45,834 nt of DNA from Akkermansiaceae bacterium (GCA_024233135.1 JACKPZ010000028.1:1-45834); one strand, 5' to 3'. Positions 33,279 through 41,144 are shown, counted from the first letter of the stretch. Program-made: numbers and translations. The notes: a model not told the origin generated them from the sequence alone.

Positions 33279-34007
33279 TCACTCGGGCCGTGCGAAACGC
33301 CGGTCCGGCATCGGCGCGGAAACGCCTTCCACATGGCCATCGAGAAAGGCTGCCCACGCACGGCGGTCGGAAAGATAGTAGAAGTTGTTGCCGGGGGTCA
33401 TGCCGTTGGTCGGAGTCTCGGCGTAGTCCTTGCCATCCGCTTCGTCGAACATCCCGAATCCGTACGCGAAATAGAGCACATCGGACGGGCTATCGATCCG
33501 GTTCACATTCGCCCATTGTCCGAACGGATAGAGATACTTGTTGAATGAAACGGGCACCGGCAGGCCCGAGTTGTCATGATAGATCTTCGCGCCCTGGAGG
33601 ACGGTGCCCGCCATCGTGTCCGGATTCGGCGAGGAGAAGAGCGCGCCGATTTGTTGTTTCAGCTCCTTCTGCAGCGCCTTCTGGTTTCCCCCGGCGTTGC
33701 TGTCGCCGAAAAGGTGCGGCTGCATCCTGCCCCAGAACGAATTTGCCACGAAGGGCCGGCCCTCCTTGGGGTCGGTGTTCCAGCGCAACGTGTTGATCTC
33801 ACCGTTGTTTTCCAACGAATACGCCACGCCCGCGGCGCCGAGCTGGCGGAGCGAGCCGACCGCGTTGGCCTGCCGCGCTTTCTGGCGCACCGCGCGTGTC
33901 GCCACGATCGACAAGGTGGCGAGAATGATGACGACCGAAACAACGACGAGCAGCTCCACAAGGGTGAATGCCCTGGAACGGCGAAGGGTTCTGGAATGGG
34001 TTTTCAT
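33279..34007 (-). CDS. Type II secretion pseudopilin-like protein
   Basis: This 242-residue protein starts at ATG 34007. A basic leader (MKTHSRTLRRSRA) precedes the class III prepilin signal A-FTLVELLVVVSVVIILATLS, with Ala rather than Gly before the cleavage site. A single hydrophobic helix continues into a soluble domain ending AAFLDGHVEGV, typical of Verrucomicrobial/Planctomycete prepilin-type proteins beside sulfatases. The alternative ATG at 34028 abuts the predicted -10 box and is unlikely. It presumably belongs to a secretion pseudopilus. It converges on the FecR/LamG gene and has its own copy of the ECF promoter. Confidence 0.9.
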   Translation of the reverse strand: MKTHSRTLRRSRAFTLVELLVVVSVVIILATLSIVATRAVRQKARQANAVGSLRQLGAAGVAYSLENNGEINTLRWNTDPKEGRPFVANSFWGRMQPHLFGDSNAGGNQKALQKELKQQIGALFSSPNPDTMAGTVLQGAKIYHDNSGLPVPVSFNKYLYPFGQWANVNRIDSPSDVLYFAYGFGMFDEADGKDYAETPTNGMTPGNNFYYLSDRRAWAAFLDGHVEGVSAPMPDRRFARPE

Positions 34008-34028
34008 GGGTTGGAACACGTTCTTCAT

Positions 34029-34056
34029 GAATAGGCCGCTCGCGCGTGGATCTCAC
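34029..34056 (-). promoter_or_regulatory. Predicted ECF-sigma promoter of the pseudopilin gene
   Basis: On the minus strand: GTGAGA (34056-34051), 16 bases, CTATTC (34034-34029). The start codon at 34007 is 22 bases downstream, leaving a leader of roughly 15 bases. Confidence 0.75.
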
Positions 34057-34106
34057 GGAACCGCGCGGGGTGAAGCGGCCATGAGTTCCATCTTGCCAAG
34101 TCATGG

Positions 34107-34121
34107 CTTTGCATGGCAAAG
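34107..34121. promoter_or_regulatory. CTTTG-N5-CAAAG palindrome before the membrane protein/regulator operon
   Basis: CTTTG-CATGG-CAAAG, flanked by G and C that extend the symmetry (34106-34122), ends 7 bases before the ATG at 34129. TTGCCA (34093-34098) could be the -35 box, with the palindrome covering the -10 position. Confidence 0.6.
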
Positions 34122-34128
34122 CATCGCC

Positions 34129-34752
34129 ATGACCACACGCGAGGAGGCGGCGGAACAACTGCGGTTGATCCGCGGCATGATGGAGCGGGCGACGATTTTC
34201 CGCGCCCTGTCCGGCGAGACCGCGTTGGTCGGCGGTGCGGTTTCGCTCGGGGTGGCGTGGCTTTCGGAGAAACGCCAGCACTGGGAGTGGGCCGGCATCT
34301 GGATCGGCGGGCTGGTGCTGGTGCTGTTGTTCTACGCCTTCCAATTGTGGCGGATGAAGGCCGTGCACAGCCGGCCATTCTGGAGCACAGGACTGAAAAC
34401 CGCGCTGCGTGGCGCGCTGCCGTCGCTCATCGCCGGAGGGTTTCTCGGTCTTGTCTTCGTGCGCGCCGGAAACAACGTGGCCGCCGCGAGTTTGTGGATC
34501 ACCCACTACGGACTCGCGCTGCTGGCGATCCGCGAGTTCGCCCCGAAGTCGATGGTCTGGCTCGGCTGGGCGTTCGTCGCCTTCGGCCTCTTCAGCCTCG
34601 CCACCGCGGCCAACATCGTGGAGCTCGAACCACGCTGGCTGATGCGGGTGAACGCCTCGCGCCTGATGGCCATCGCGTTCGGAGGCTTCCATCTGGTCTA
34701 CGGCGGCCTCATCGTGACCACCTCGTCGCGCCGCGACGAATCCCCGGCATGA
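34129..34752 (+). CDS. Multi-pass membrane protein, partner of winged-helix regulator
   Basis: This 207-residue protein (MTTREEAAEQLRLIRGMMERAT...) has about six hydrophobic segments, including LVGGAVSLGVAWL, WIGGLVLVLLFYAF, LPSLIAGGFLGLVFV, LAIREF...WLGWAFVAFGLFSLATAA and LMAIAFGGFHLVYGGLIV. No catalytic motif was recognised. It overlaps the regulator gene by four bases (ATGA at 34749). Such membrane protein/HTH pairs are common, and the regulator probably controls the pair. An upstream ATG (34081) would place the palindromic operator inside the coding region, so 34129 is chosen. Confidence 0.82.
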   Translation: MTTREEAAEQLRLIRGMMERATIFRALSGETALVGGAVSLGVAWLSEKRQHWEWAGIWIGGLVLVLLFYAFQLWRMKAVHSRPFWSTGLKTALRGALPSLIAGGFLGLVFVRAGNNVAAASLWITHYGLALLAIREFAPKSMVWLGWAFVAFGLFSLATAANIVELEPRWLMRVNASRLMAIAFGGFHLVYGGLIVTTSSRRDESPA

Positions 34753-35048
34753 TCGATTTCTCGCAGCTCGACAAAACGATCCACGAGAAAGGGCGGCTCT
34801 CCATCATGACGCTGCTCGCCTCGCGGGCCGAGCCGTGGGCGTTCCAGGATCTCAAGGGCCAGCTCGACATGTCCGACGGCAACCTCATCACCCACCTCCG
34901 CACGCTGGAGAAGGCGGGTTTCATCGATGGCGAGAAACAAACCGGGGACGGCCGGCCGCAGACGATCTATCAGCTCACGCCGGCCGGCAGGAAGGCCTTC
35001 GAGGCCTATCTCGCGGTGCTGGAGCAGATCCTCGGGCTCGGCCGTTAG
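34749..35048 (+). CDS. Winged-helix transcriptional regulator (HTH_34, ArsR/MarR-like)
   Basis: This 99-residue protein consists of one winged-helix domain: LDKTIHEKGRLSIMTLLASR, FQDLKGQLDMSDGNLITHLRTLEKAGFI (helix-turn-helix), the wing KQTGDGRPQTIYQLTPAGRKAF and a C-terminal helix for dimerisation. No metal-binding cysteines are visible. It is translationally coupled to the preceding membrane protein. The nearby CTTTG-N5-CAAAG palindromes, before its own operon and before the IspH-like gene, are its best candidate operators. Confidence 0.88.
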   Translation: MIDFSQLDKTIHEKGRLSIMTLLASRAEPWAFQDLKGQLDMSDGNLITHLRTLEKAGFIDGEKQTGDGRPQTIYQLTPAGRKAFEAYLAVLEQILGLGR

Positions 35049-35055
35049 AAGCGGC

Positions 35056-35526
35056 TCACTTGTACTCCTTTTTCGCGGCCTGCACGGTTTTCTTGAACTC
35101 GGCGGTCAGCTTCTTGTTGCTCTGGAGTTCCTTGCGGGTCGCCTCGACGATGAGTTTTTCCATCGCGGGATCGAAGACGAGGAAGGTCACCGCCGCGCCG
35201 GTGGTGAAGCGTTGTTGCGCGCGCTCCTTGAGCGCGGCCGGATAGGCGCTGGCGTCCTCCTTGTTCATCTTCTCGGCGCGGGCGAAGACCTTGACCACGC
35301 CGGAGCCCACGGCTTTCTCGCCGTTCTCGAGAGCCGCGGCGCAGTTCGGGCACGAATCGTCCGCTCCTTTGACGACGAGAACGATGAGTTTCTTGCCGTC
35401 CGCTTTCTCGCGGGCTTCCTGGAGTTCGGAGATCGGCATGAAACCGCGGGGCGCGTCGTCCTTCGCAGAGACGGAGACGATGCCGAGGATCAAGGCGGCG
35501 GCGGCGGTGAGGAAATGACGTTTCAT
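35056..35526 (-). CDS. Exported thioredoxin-like protein
   Basis: This 156-residue protein starts at ATG 35526 with a signal peptide (MKRHFLTAAAALILGIVSVSA). It carries a CxxC motif, DDSCPNCAAALE (Cys-Pro-Asn-Cys), after a beta-strand (KKLIVLVVKGA), in the position of a thioredoxin active site. The C-terminal half is helical and Lys-rich. It may be a periplasmic thiol protein; the fold is inferred. It converges on the winged-helix regulator gene (7-base gap) and is divergent from the IspH-like gene. Confidence 0.72.
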   Translation of the reverse strand: MKRHFLTAAAALILGIVSVSAKDDAPRGFMPISELQEAREKADGKKLIVLVVKGADDSCPNCAAALENGEKAVGSGVVKVFARAEKMNKEDASAYPAALKERAQQRFTTGAAVTFLVFDPAMEKLIVEATRKELQSNKKLTAEFKKTVQAAKKEYK

Positions 35527-35630
35527 AATCGGCCGGATGGGTTCGGATTTCGCTTGGGGACCTTTCGTTTCGGTCGCAGGGAAACAATCCACGCCGGCGC
35601 GCGCAATCTTTCAATCCGATGAAAAGATGC

Positions 35631-35658
35631 TTGCCGGATTTTTACTTTGTGTTACAAA
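35631..35658 (+). promoter_or_regulatory. Candidate promoter of the IspH-like gene
   Basis: TTGCCG (35631-35636), 16 bases, TACAAA (35653-35658), 10 bases before the start codon. The CTTTG-N5-CAAAG palindrome covers the -10 box, as expected for a repressor site. Confidence 0.5.
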
Positions 35659-35659
35659 G
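35645..35659. promoter_or_regulatory. CTTTG-N5-CAAAG palindrome at the IspH-like promoter
   Basis: CTTTG-TGTTA-CAAAG is symmetric over six bases per arm (CTTTGT/ACAAAG). It lies over the candidate -10 box of the IspH-like gene. Confidence 0.62.
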
Positions 35660-35668
35660 CTTTCCGTC

Positions 35669-36610
35669 ATGCAACCCGCCGACGGAACCCCGCGCGCCGT
35701 TACTTTGCCAAGCAAAGCTCAAGAGTTCAAGGATTTCGCGATACCGGCCCGGGCTCCGCGGAGTCTGGTGCTGGAGGTCGCACGGGTGTTGGGCATGGAC
35801 GATGGCACGCGCCGGGCTTTGGAGGACCTGGTGCGTGGCGCGGCAACGCGCAAAACCGCCGTGGCCGGCCGCTTCGTGGCCGACGAGGGAGTCAGCCGGA
35901 TGTTGGCCGGCCACGGCATTTGCGAGGATGTGCCGGAAGTGGATTTCCACCGCTTCGAGCGGGTGGTGATCCCCCGCTGCGGGGTGGCGCTGCAGGACAA
36001 ACGGAGATGGGAACGCGACGGCGTGCCGCTCGAAGACCTGACCTCGGCCGAGGTGCGGCGGGCGCAGGTGTCGCTGGCCCTGCTGCGCGTCGAGGGGGCG
36101 AAGGCTCTGGTGATCGGCCGCCATGACGACGCGGAATCGCGGGCGCTGGCCGGATCCGTTCCCGGCGCACGGATCCTGGAGGAAACAACGGACACCGCGC
36201 GGCTCGAGTTCGCCCCTGCATTCGGCGCGGTGTGCCAGACGACACTTTCGCCGCGGCGTGTGCATTGGATTTCCCAACAACTCCACATGCGCTGGCGCGA
36301 CGCGCGGGTGACTTTCCTCGACACGACCTCACCGGCGATGAAGGCCCGGGAGGAGGCGTTGGAGCAGATCCTCCCGCGCTGCGAGCACGTCATCATCGTC
36401 GGGCAGGCGGGCGAGGCGACGGCCGAAGCCTTGTTGGAAACGGCGCTGCGCCGCGGCCTGCCCGCCCACCGCGTGGAAGGACCGGAGGAACTCGACGGCA
36501 TCGACCTCGGCGGCGCGACGCGGATCGCCTTCAGCGCCGGCGGATTCGCCAGCGACGGCGCGGTGCGCGCGGTGGCCGCGGCGCTGAAAACCCGGCGTCC
36601 GCAGCTCTAA
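35669..36610 (+). CDS. IspH-fold protein lacking the iron-sulfur cysteines
   Basis: This 313-residue protein is full length for IspH and aligns with it by eye: AVAGRFVADEGVSRML (for G.IVHN..VV..L), VVIPRCGV (for the VV.xHGV block), KALVIGRHDDAE (for iiG..gHPE) and VCQTTLS (for vsQTTls). All three cluster ligands are changed: the GFCAGV Cys is Asp44 (GMDDGT), the TCP Cys is Ser126 (LTSAEV) and the ICDAT Cys is Leu217 (FLDTTS). Conserved His41 and His74 equivalents are Ala and Cys. HMBPP reductase activity is therefore unlikely. It may be a regulatory or repurposed pseudoenzyme. Confidence 0.7.
   Translation: MQPADGTPRAVTLPSKAQEFKDFAIPARAPRSLVLEVARVLGMDDGTRRALEDLVRGAATRKTAVAGRFVADEGVSRMLAGHGICEDVPEVDFHRFERVVIPRCGVALQDKRRWERDGVPLEDLTSAEVRRAQVSLALLRVEGAKALVIGRHDDAESRALAGSVPGARILEETTDTARLEFAPAFGAVCQTTLSPRRVHWISQQLHMRWRDARVTFLDTTSPAMKAREEALEQILPRCEHVIIVGQAGEATAEALLETALRRGLPAHRVEGPEELDGIDLGGATRIAFSAGGFASDGAVRAVAAALKTRRPQL
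35703..35717. promoter_or_regulatory. CTTTG-N5-CAAAG palindrome inside the start of the IspH-like gene
   Basis: CTTTG-CCAAG-CAAAG lies about 12 codons into the gene and 58 bases after the promoter-proximal copy. Two sites in this arrangement would allow cooperative repression or looping. Confidence 0.55.
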
Positions 36611-36981
36611 CGCTCGAGGATTTCCACCTCGTAGCCGTCGGGATCGGTGACAAATGCCATCTTCCGCCCGCCGGAGGTGAACTTCTCGCGCCAGCCGGAC
36701 GGCCAGATCTCGATGCCGGCTTTTTCCACGCGGTCGCAGTATTCGATGATGTCCTCGACGCCCAGCGCGGTGTGCATCAGGTCCTCGGGGCAGGCCGTCG
36801 TGTAGTCGTCGGAGTAGCAGAGTTCGAGAAACACCTCGTTTCCCGGAAGTTCGAGGAAGGCGAGCTGGTTGCCCTGCGGCGAGTCCTTGCGCTCCTTGAG
36901 CTGATAGCCGAGCGTTTCGTAAAAGCGGACGGTCTTGTCCATGTCGCGGACGCGGATGCGGGTGTGGAGGAACTTGATCAT
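36607..36981 (-). CDS. Glyoxalase I-like VOC-family protein
   Basis: This 124-residue protein has the paired beta-alpha-beta-beta-beta fold of vicinal-oxygen-chelate enzymes. The four metal ligands fit lactoylglutathione lyase: His6 (FLHTRIRV), Glu53 (FLELCYS), His70 (DLMHTALGV) and Glu120 (DPDGYEVEILER). It would convert the methylglyoxal-thiol adduct to the lactoyl thioester, although the thiol used by this lineage is unknown. Its stop overlaps the end of the convergent IspH-like gene. The start at ATG 36981 gives the standard N-terminus. Confidence 0.88.
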   Translation of the reverse strand: MIKFLHTRIRVRDMDKTVRFYETLGYQLKERKDSPQGNQLAFLELPGNEVFLELCYSDDYTTACPEDLMHTALGVEDIIEYCDRVEKAGIEIWPSGWREKFTSGGRKMAFVTDPDGYEVEILER

Positions 36982-37107
36982 GGCGCGGCCACTGTGGCGC
37001 GGCCCGCCGGATTTGCCAAACGGCGATTGCGCGGCGGCTGCGGAATGCACCGCATTTTCGATAGATCCGTTGCATTCGCATGGCCCCGGTGCTTTGTTGG
37101 AGATGCC

Positions 37108-37557
37108 ATGAAAACCATCGTCGTCGCCGTTGATTTCTCGAACGCCACGCCGGGAGTGCTCGACATGGGCAGGAACCTCGCCAAGGCGTTCGGGGCGAAA
37201 CTCCACCTCCTCCACGTCGTCGAACCGGAGCCCAGCTACACGGCCTACGGTTTCACGCCGGATGAGTTCCCCGCGCTGCACGCCTATCAGGAGGAAGCGC
37301 GACGCCGCGCCGCCACCAAACTGGACGAGTTGCTTGGCACGGTGAAATCCGAGCTTCCGGAAGCCGTCTCGCAGGTCGCCGAGGGCAGCCCGCTGCACGC
37401 GTTGCTCGACTACGTCGCCGAATCCAAGGCCGACTTCGTGGTGCTCGGTTCGCACGGTCACGGAGTGATCGCCTCGCTCCTGCTCGGCAGCGTCGCGGAG
37501 GGCATGGTCCGCAAGGCCACGGTGCCCACGCTCATTGTTCCGGCGCAGAAGGAATGA
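37108..37557 (+). CDS. Universal stress protein, UspA family
   Basis: This 149-residue single-domain protein (MKTIVVAVDFSNATPGVLDMGRNLAK) has the alpha/beta Usp fold. The ATP-binding motif GSHGHGVIASLLLGSVAEGMVRKATVPTLIV fits G-2x-G-9x-G(S/T), so it is probably of the ATP-binding class. The start at ATG 37108 follows GGAGAT, a plausible ribosome binding site. Its last 26 bases overlap the end of the convergent rhamnogalacturonan lyase gene. Confidence 0.92.
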   Translation: MKTIVVAVDFSNATPGVLDMGRNLAKAFGAKLHLLHVVEPEPSYTAYGFTPDEFPALHAYQEEARRRAATKLDELLGTVKSELPEAVSQVAEGSPLHALLDYVAESKADFVVLGSHGHGVIASLLLGSVAEGMVRKATVPTLIVPAQKE

Positions 37558-39442
37558 GCGCGGCGCCCGCCTCTGGATCCTTCGTTTCCACCCCGATGAA
37601 TCGACCGGGCTGGGGAGGCTTGTTGTAGGAAACATTCTGCCAGGCGATCGCCAGACGGTACTGGGGGTCCTGCATCAGTGTTACCATCCGCTGCTCCGTC
37701 GGGATCGTGCTGGTGTAAAGCCGGATCGACTTTCCGTCCGGTGACGGCAGCAGGATCTCCTCGCGCCAGTCACCGATGAGATCGGCGGCGAGCATCGGGC
37801 GCATCGCGCGCAGCCAACCGCGGCGGCGGCCATCCCGCGGCGGGGCGGTCTCGGCGGTGAAAAGTTTCTCCTCGCGCGCTTGTTCGGGGTTCCACTTCCA
37901 GATCGAAAAGCGGCCGTAGATCTCGCGCAACAGGTCACCGTCCCACCAGATCACCCAGTCGCCCATCCGCGGCGGGTCGCCGATCGCCTCGCCGCGCGCG
38001 GTCCGCAACGGCCCGTGGCCCCACACTTCGCACCCGGCGTGCCGCGGGTCGATGTCCGCGACGGCGCCCACGCTGATGTCCACGCCGGGGCTGTGCGACC
38101 AGAGCGACTTGCCGGTGCGCGAGTCGTGCATGCCGGCGCCGGGCGTGCGCAGGCTCACGGTGTCGTCCTCGTTTTCGGTGACGAGATAGGTTTCCAAGCC
38201 GGGGTTGCGCGGATCGAAATCACCGACCTGGATCGAGTCTCCATGGCGGCGGCCGGTCGAGTAGAGTCCCTTGCCATCGTCGTCCACGGTCATCGCCTGA
38301 TAGACGATCTCGTCGCGGCCGTCGGCATCCACATCCGCCACGGCGAGCGAGTGGCCGCCCATGCCGGAAAACTCGGAGACATCAGAAAAAGGCGGCCGGC
38401 TCACGCCCGAGTCGAAGACCCAGCGGGAGCTGAGTTTCCCGCCGCGCCAATCCCATGCGGCGAGCACCGTCCGGCCGTACACGCCACGGCACATCACCAC
38501 GCTCGGCAGTTCGCCATCGAGATATGCCACGCAGGCGAGGAAACGGTCGCAGCGGTTGCCATAGCTGTCGGTTCCGCCATTGCCGCCGATGCCGCCCCAG
38601 CCGTCGATCGGCTCGCGGCCGGGGATGTAATCCGTGGTCGCGAGCTCCGCGCCGCTGCGGCCGTCGAAGATGGTGAAATACTCGGGCCCGGAGAGGATCC
38701 GGCCGTAGCGTTGCGAGTCCTGCTCCCTGTTGCGCCAATCGGCATCCGGATCGCCGATCACCTTACCGTTTCCGTCGCGCGTGCCATCCGCGGTCTTGCA
38801 GGCGATCTCGGCGCGGCCGTCGCCATCGAGGTCGTGGACCATGAACTGGGTGTAATGCTCGCCCTCGCGGATGTTGATGCCGAGGTCGATGCGCCACAGG
38901 AAGCTGCCGTCGAGCTCGTAGGCGTCGAGGATCGGCGGGCTGGTGACGCCGGAAAACGAATTGTCCTTCGAGATGCCGACCTGATGGACGACGAGTTCGA
39001 ACTCGCCGTCGCCATCGAGATCCGCCGCGGAGCAATCGCCCGCCCGGTAACCGTCGATCGGACGGATCGGGATCTCGAAAAACGGCCGGGCGAGCGGCGT
39101 GACCGGCGCGCACTCCTTTCCTTCCTCTCCGCCGCTCACCGGGCGCACGAAATACGAAGCGCCCTCCTCCTGCGAATCGTCCACCCACGAGGTCGCCCGT
39201 TTCAGCGGCTCGGGAGTCAGTCGTTCCGCCTCGCCGTCCTTCGTCCGGTAGACATGAAACGCCACGTCCTGCGGATCATCCGCCAGCAAACGCCAGCCGA
39301 CCCACGTTTTTCCATCCTCCAAACGCGCGGCCACGAGTCCCCGCCCCAGCGACTCCATCCGCCGCCCGGCGGAGGCGGATCCACAAGCCACCGCCAACAC
39401 GACCGCGGCCGCCATCCATCCGTTCTGAGTTCCCGAGCGCAT
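37532..39442 (-). CDS. Rhamnogalacturonan lyase, polysaccharide lyase family 11
   Basis: This 636-residue protein starts at ATG 39442 (MRSGTQNGWMAAAVVLAVACGSASA, signal peptide). The PL11 beta-propeller is recognisable: RRMESLGRGLVAAR, VGWRLLADDPQDVAFHVYR, repeated Ca-binding DLDGDGEFE / DLDGDGRAE / DVDADGRDE, CKTADGTRDGNGKVIGD and FTIFDGRSGAELATTDYIPGR, then WNVSYN-like WQNVSYNKPPQP at the end. It cleaves the alternating rhamnose-galacturonate backbone of pectin outside the cytoplasm, yielding unsaturated uronates that KduI-type steps later process. Longer in-frame sequence to 40015 is non-coding. Confidence 0.95.
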   Translation of the reverse strand: MRSGTQNGWMAAAVVLAVACGSASAGRRMESLGRGLVAARLEDGKTWVGWRLLADDPQDVAFHVYRTKDGEAERLTPEPLKRATSWVDDSQEEGASYFVRPVSGGEEGKECAPVTPLARPFFEIPIRPIDGYRAGDCSAADLDGDGEFELVVHQVGISKDNSFSGVTSPPILDAYELDGSFLWRIDLGINIREGEHYTQFMVHDLDGDGRAEIACKTADGTRDGNGKVIGDPDADWRNREQDSQRYGRILSGPEYFTIFDGRSGAELATTDYIPGREPIDGWGGIGGNGGTDSYGNRCDRFLACVAYLDGELPSVVMCRGVYGRTVLAAWDWRGGKLSSRWVFDSGVSRPPFSDVSEFSGMGGHSLAVADVDADGRDEIVYQAMTVDDDGKGLYSTGRRHGDSIQVGDFDPRNPGLETYLVTENEDDTVSLRTPGAGMHDSRTGKSLWSHSPGVDISVGAVADIDPRHAGCEVWGHGPLRTARGEAIGDPPRMGDWVIWWDGDLLREIYGRFSIWKWNPEQAREEKLFTAETAPPRDGRRRGWLRAMRPMLAADLIGDWREEILLPSPDGKSIRLYTSTIPTEQRMVTLMQDPQYRLAIAWQNVSYNKPPQPGRFIGVETKDPEAGAALIPSAPEQ

Positions 39443-39845
39443 GCTCCTAGCTAACGTCCGGAAACGGAAAAAACGCGCTAATACGATCGGAGTAGCGGAT
39501 TTCCCGGCTTTTTCGCGCATTGTAGGATGACGGCGGTTCTCCCGCCCTTCTGTCCCGAAACCCGATCCCTCTCCAGAGTCATGAATCTCCCGTCCACGGC
39601 GGGCCACAGCCCGGTCCCGAAACGGGCGTGCATCTCGCGCGCCGCTTCCGGTGCCCACCGCGAGCCATCCTCCAGCCCTGCCCCGGCCCGCGCCGGATCC
39701 CAACCGCCGCGTCCCGGCGGCACCTTCCGCGACCGCTTCGCCGCCGCCTTGCGCGAACATTTCGCGAACAGCGGCGGGTACTGAGCATCCCGGCACGGGC
39801 TTGTTTCCACGGAATCGCCTGCTAGCGTGCAGGCGGTTTCTCACG
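39443..39845. other. Spacer with ambiguous short ORFs
   Basis: No recognised gene lies between the divergent PL11 and TIGR02597-like genes. A plus-strand ORF at 39527-39784 (85 aa) has strongly GC-rich third positions (ending FRDRFAAALREHFANSGGY). An overlapping minus-strand ORF at 39478-39810 (110 aa) is also open. Neither shows a family I know, so I leave both uncalled; at most one can be real. Confidence 0.4.
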
Positions 39846-41144
39846 ATGTCGCACACCCCACCAACCGGGATCAAGGGTCGGGTTTCCTCCGGGAAACGAG
39901 TCGCATCCTTCGTTCTCCCGTTGCTGTTTGCTTCCCCATGGTGCGCGGAGGCCCAGACCCTGCATACAGAGCCGCAGGGAATGTATACGGCGAAGATCGC
40001 CGGCCCCGCATCCACACCCGGCGCCGCACGGACCTATCTCGGGGTCCAACTTCCGCGGACCACGGTCGGAGCCGGATTGGTGGGCAGCGCGAGCGGCAGC
40101 ACGTTCTCGCTCTTGGAAGGGACCCACCCCACGGAAATCTCCGATCCCGCGGAAACCTACTACGTCCACGTGCTCGACGGCGCGGGCCGTGGCCGGGTGA
40201 TCGACGTGGCCGCGTTCAGCGAGAGCTCCGTCACGTGCGCGGAAAACATCGAGGCATGGCTGGGATCCGGAACCTCCATCCGCATTCGCCCGCACCCGCG
40301 GATCGCGGATTTGTTCGGCACGGACAACCGTTTCGCCCTCGGCGCGGGAACCGATGCGGACAATGCCGACAACCTCGTATTCTGGGATGCGGACACGCAA
40401 CACGAGCGGGTCTTCTATTTCCACTCCACGCGCGATCGCTGGGAAGAAGACGGAATCAACTCGGATGCCGGAAACACGCCGATTCGTTTTCCGAACGGAC
40501 TCTACATCGTCCGGCGCACACCCGGCACGCTGCGCATGTCGCTTTCCGGCGAAGTCGGCTCGGAACCGCTGCTCGTTCCCGCCCGCACCGGATCGAACGT
40601 GTTTTCCCTGCCGGTGAATCTTTCCGGCTCGCTCGACGCCATCGTGCCCGCCGCCGGTTCCCACGCCGTGATCTCCGGGCCGAACGCCGCCAGCGCGGAC
40701 CTGCTCAGTTTTGAGGAACCCACGACGCACACGCGACGCGGTCCGTTCTATCAACTCGACCGCGGCGGAGAGACCGGCTGGCGGGAGATCGGCGTGGATG
40801 ACAGCGCCGCGCCGCTCGCGCCGCTCGATTTTCTCTCCACCCTCGTCCTGCAACGCAGCGGACCTCCGGGTTTCCTCCTGCTGGAAGGCAGCCTCGTTCC
40901 GCCCGCCGTGCCGCGCCCGCCCTTGCCGCCGGACCCCGAACCGGGGGAAGTCGAACTCACCGGCGAGTTCCAGCTTCCGCCGATGCCGCCGGGTGTTTCC
41001 ATCGCCGTGGAGGTTTCGACCGATTTGCAGTCGTGGACCTACTTCGCAGATCCCGTCGTCCATCCCGACAACCGCGTGACCTTCACCCTGCCCGCCGGGC
41101 AGACCCGTGCCTTCTACCGGCTCGCCCTCTCCCTTTCGCCGTGA
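39846..41144 (+). CDS. Secreted TIGR02597-like protein
   Basis: This 432-residue protein has a signal peptide (after KGRVSSGKR: VASFVLPLLFASPWCAEA). Its order of motifs resembles TIGR02597, a family seen mainly in Verrucomicrobia: an opening GMYTAKIAG...TYLGVQLPR, then YYVHVLDGAGRGRVIDV, SIRIRPHPRIADLFG, NLVFWDADTQHERVFYF and NGLYIVRRTPGTLRMSLSGEV. The tail (VAVEVSTDLQSWTYFADP...RAFYRLALS) is like other C-termini in this window. Function is unknown. It overlaps the next gene by four bases (GTGA at 41141-41144), so the two are coupled. Confidence 0.78.
   Translation: MSHTPPTGIKGRVSSGKRVASFVLPLLFASPWCAEAQTLHTEPQGMYTAKIAGPASTPGAARTYLGVQLPRTTVGAGLVGSASGSTFSLLEGTHPTEISDPAETYYVHVLDGAGRGRVIDVAAFSESSVTCAENIEAWLGSGTSIRIRPHPRIADLFGTDNRFALGAGTDADNADNLVFWDADTQHERVFYFHSTRDRWEEDGINSDAGNTPIRFPNGLYIVRRTPGTLRMSLSGEVGSEPLLVPARTGSNVFSLPVNLSGSLDAIVPAAGSHAVISGPNAASADLLSFEEPTTHTRRGPFYQLDRGGETGWREIGVDDSAAPLAPLDFLSTLVLQRSGPPGFLLLEGSLVPPAVPRPPLPPDPEPGEVELTGEFQLPPMPPGVSIAVEVSTDLQSWTYFADPVVHPDNRVTFTLPAGQTRAFYRLALSLSP

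Noticed and set aside
34081..34128. Upstream ATG 34081 as start of the membrane protein
   Set aside because: It would place the palindromic operator inside the coding sequence and adds no conserved residues.
39478..39810. Small genes in the PL11/TIGR02597 spacer
   Set aside because: Overlapping ORFs on both strands are open and neither matches a known family; the evidence does not separate them.
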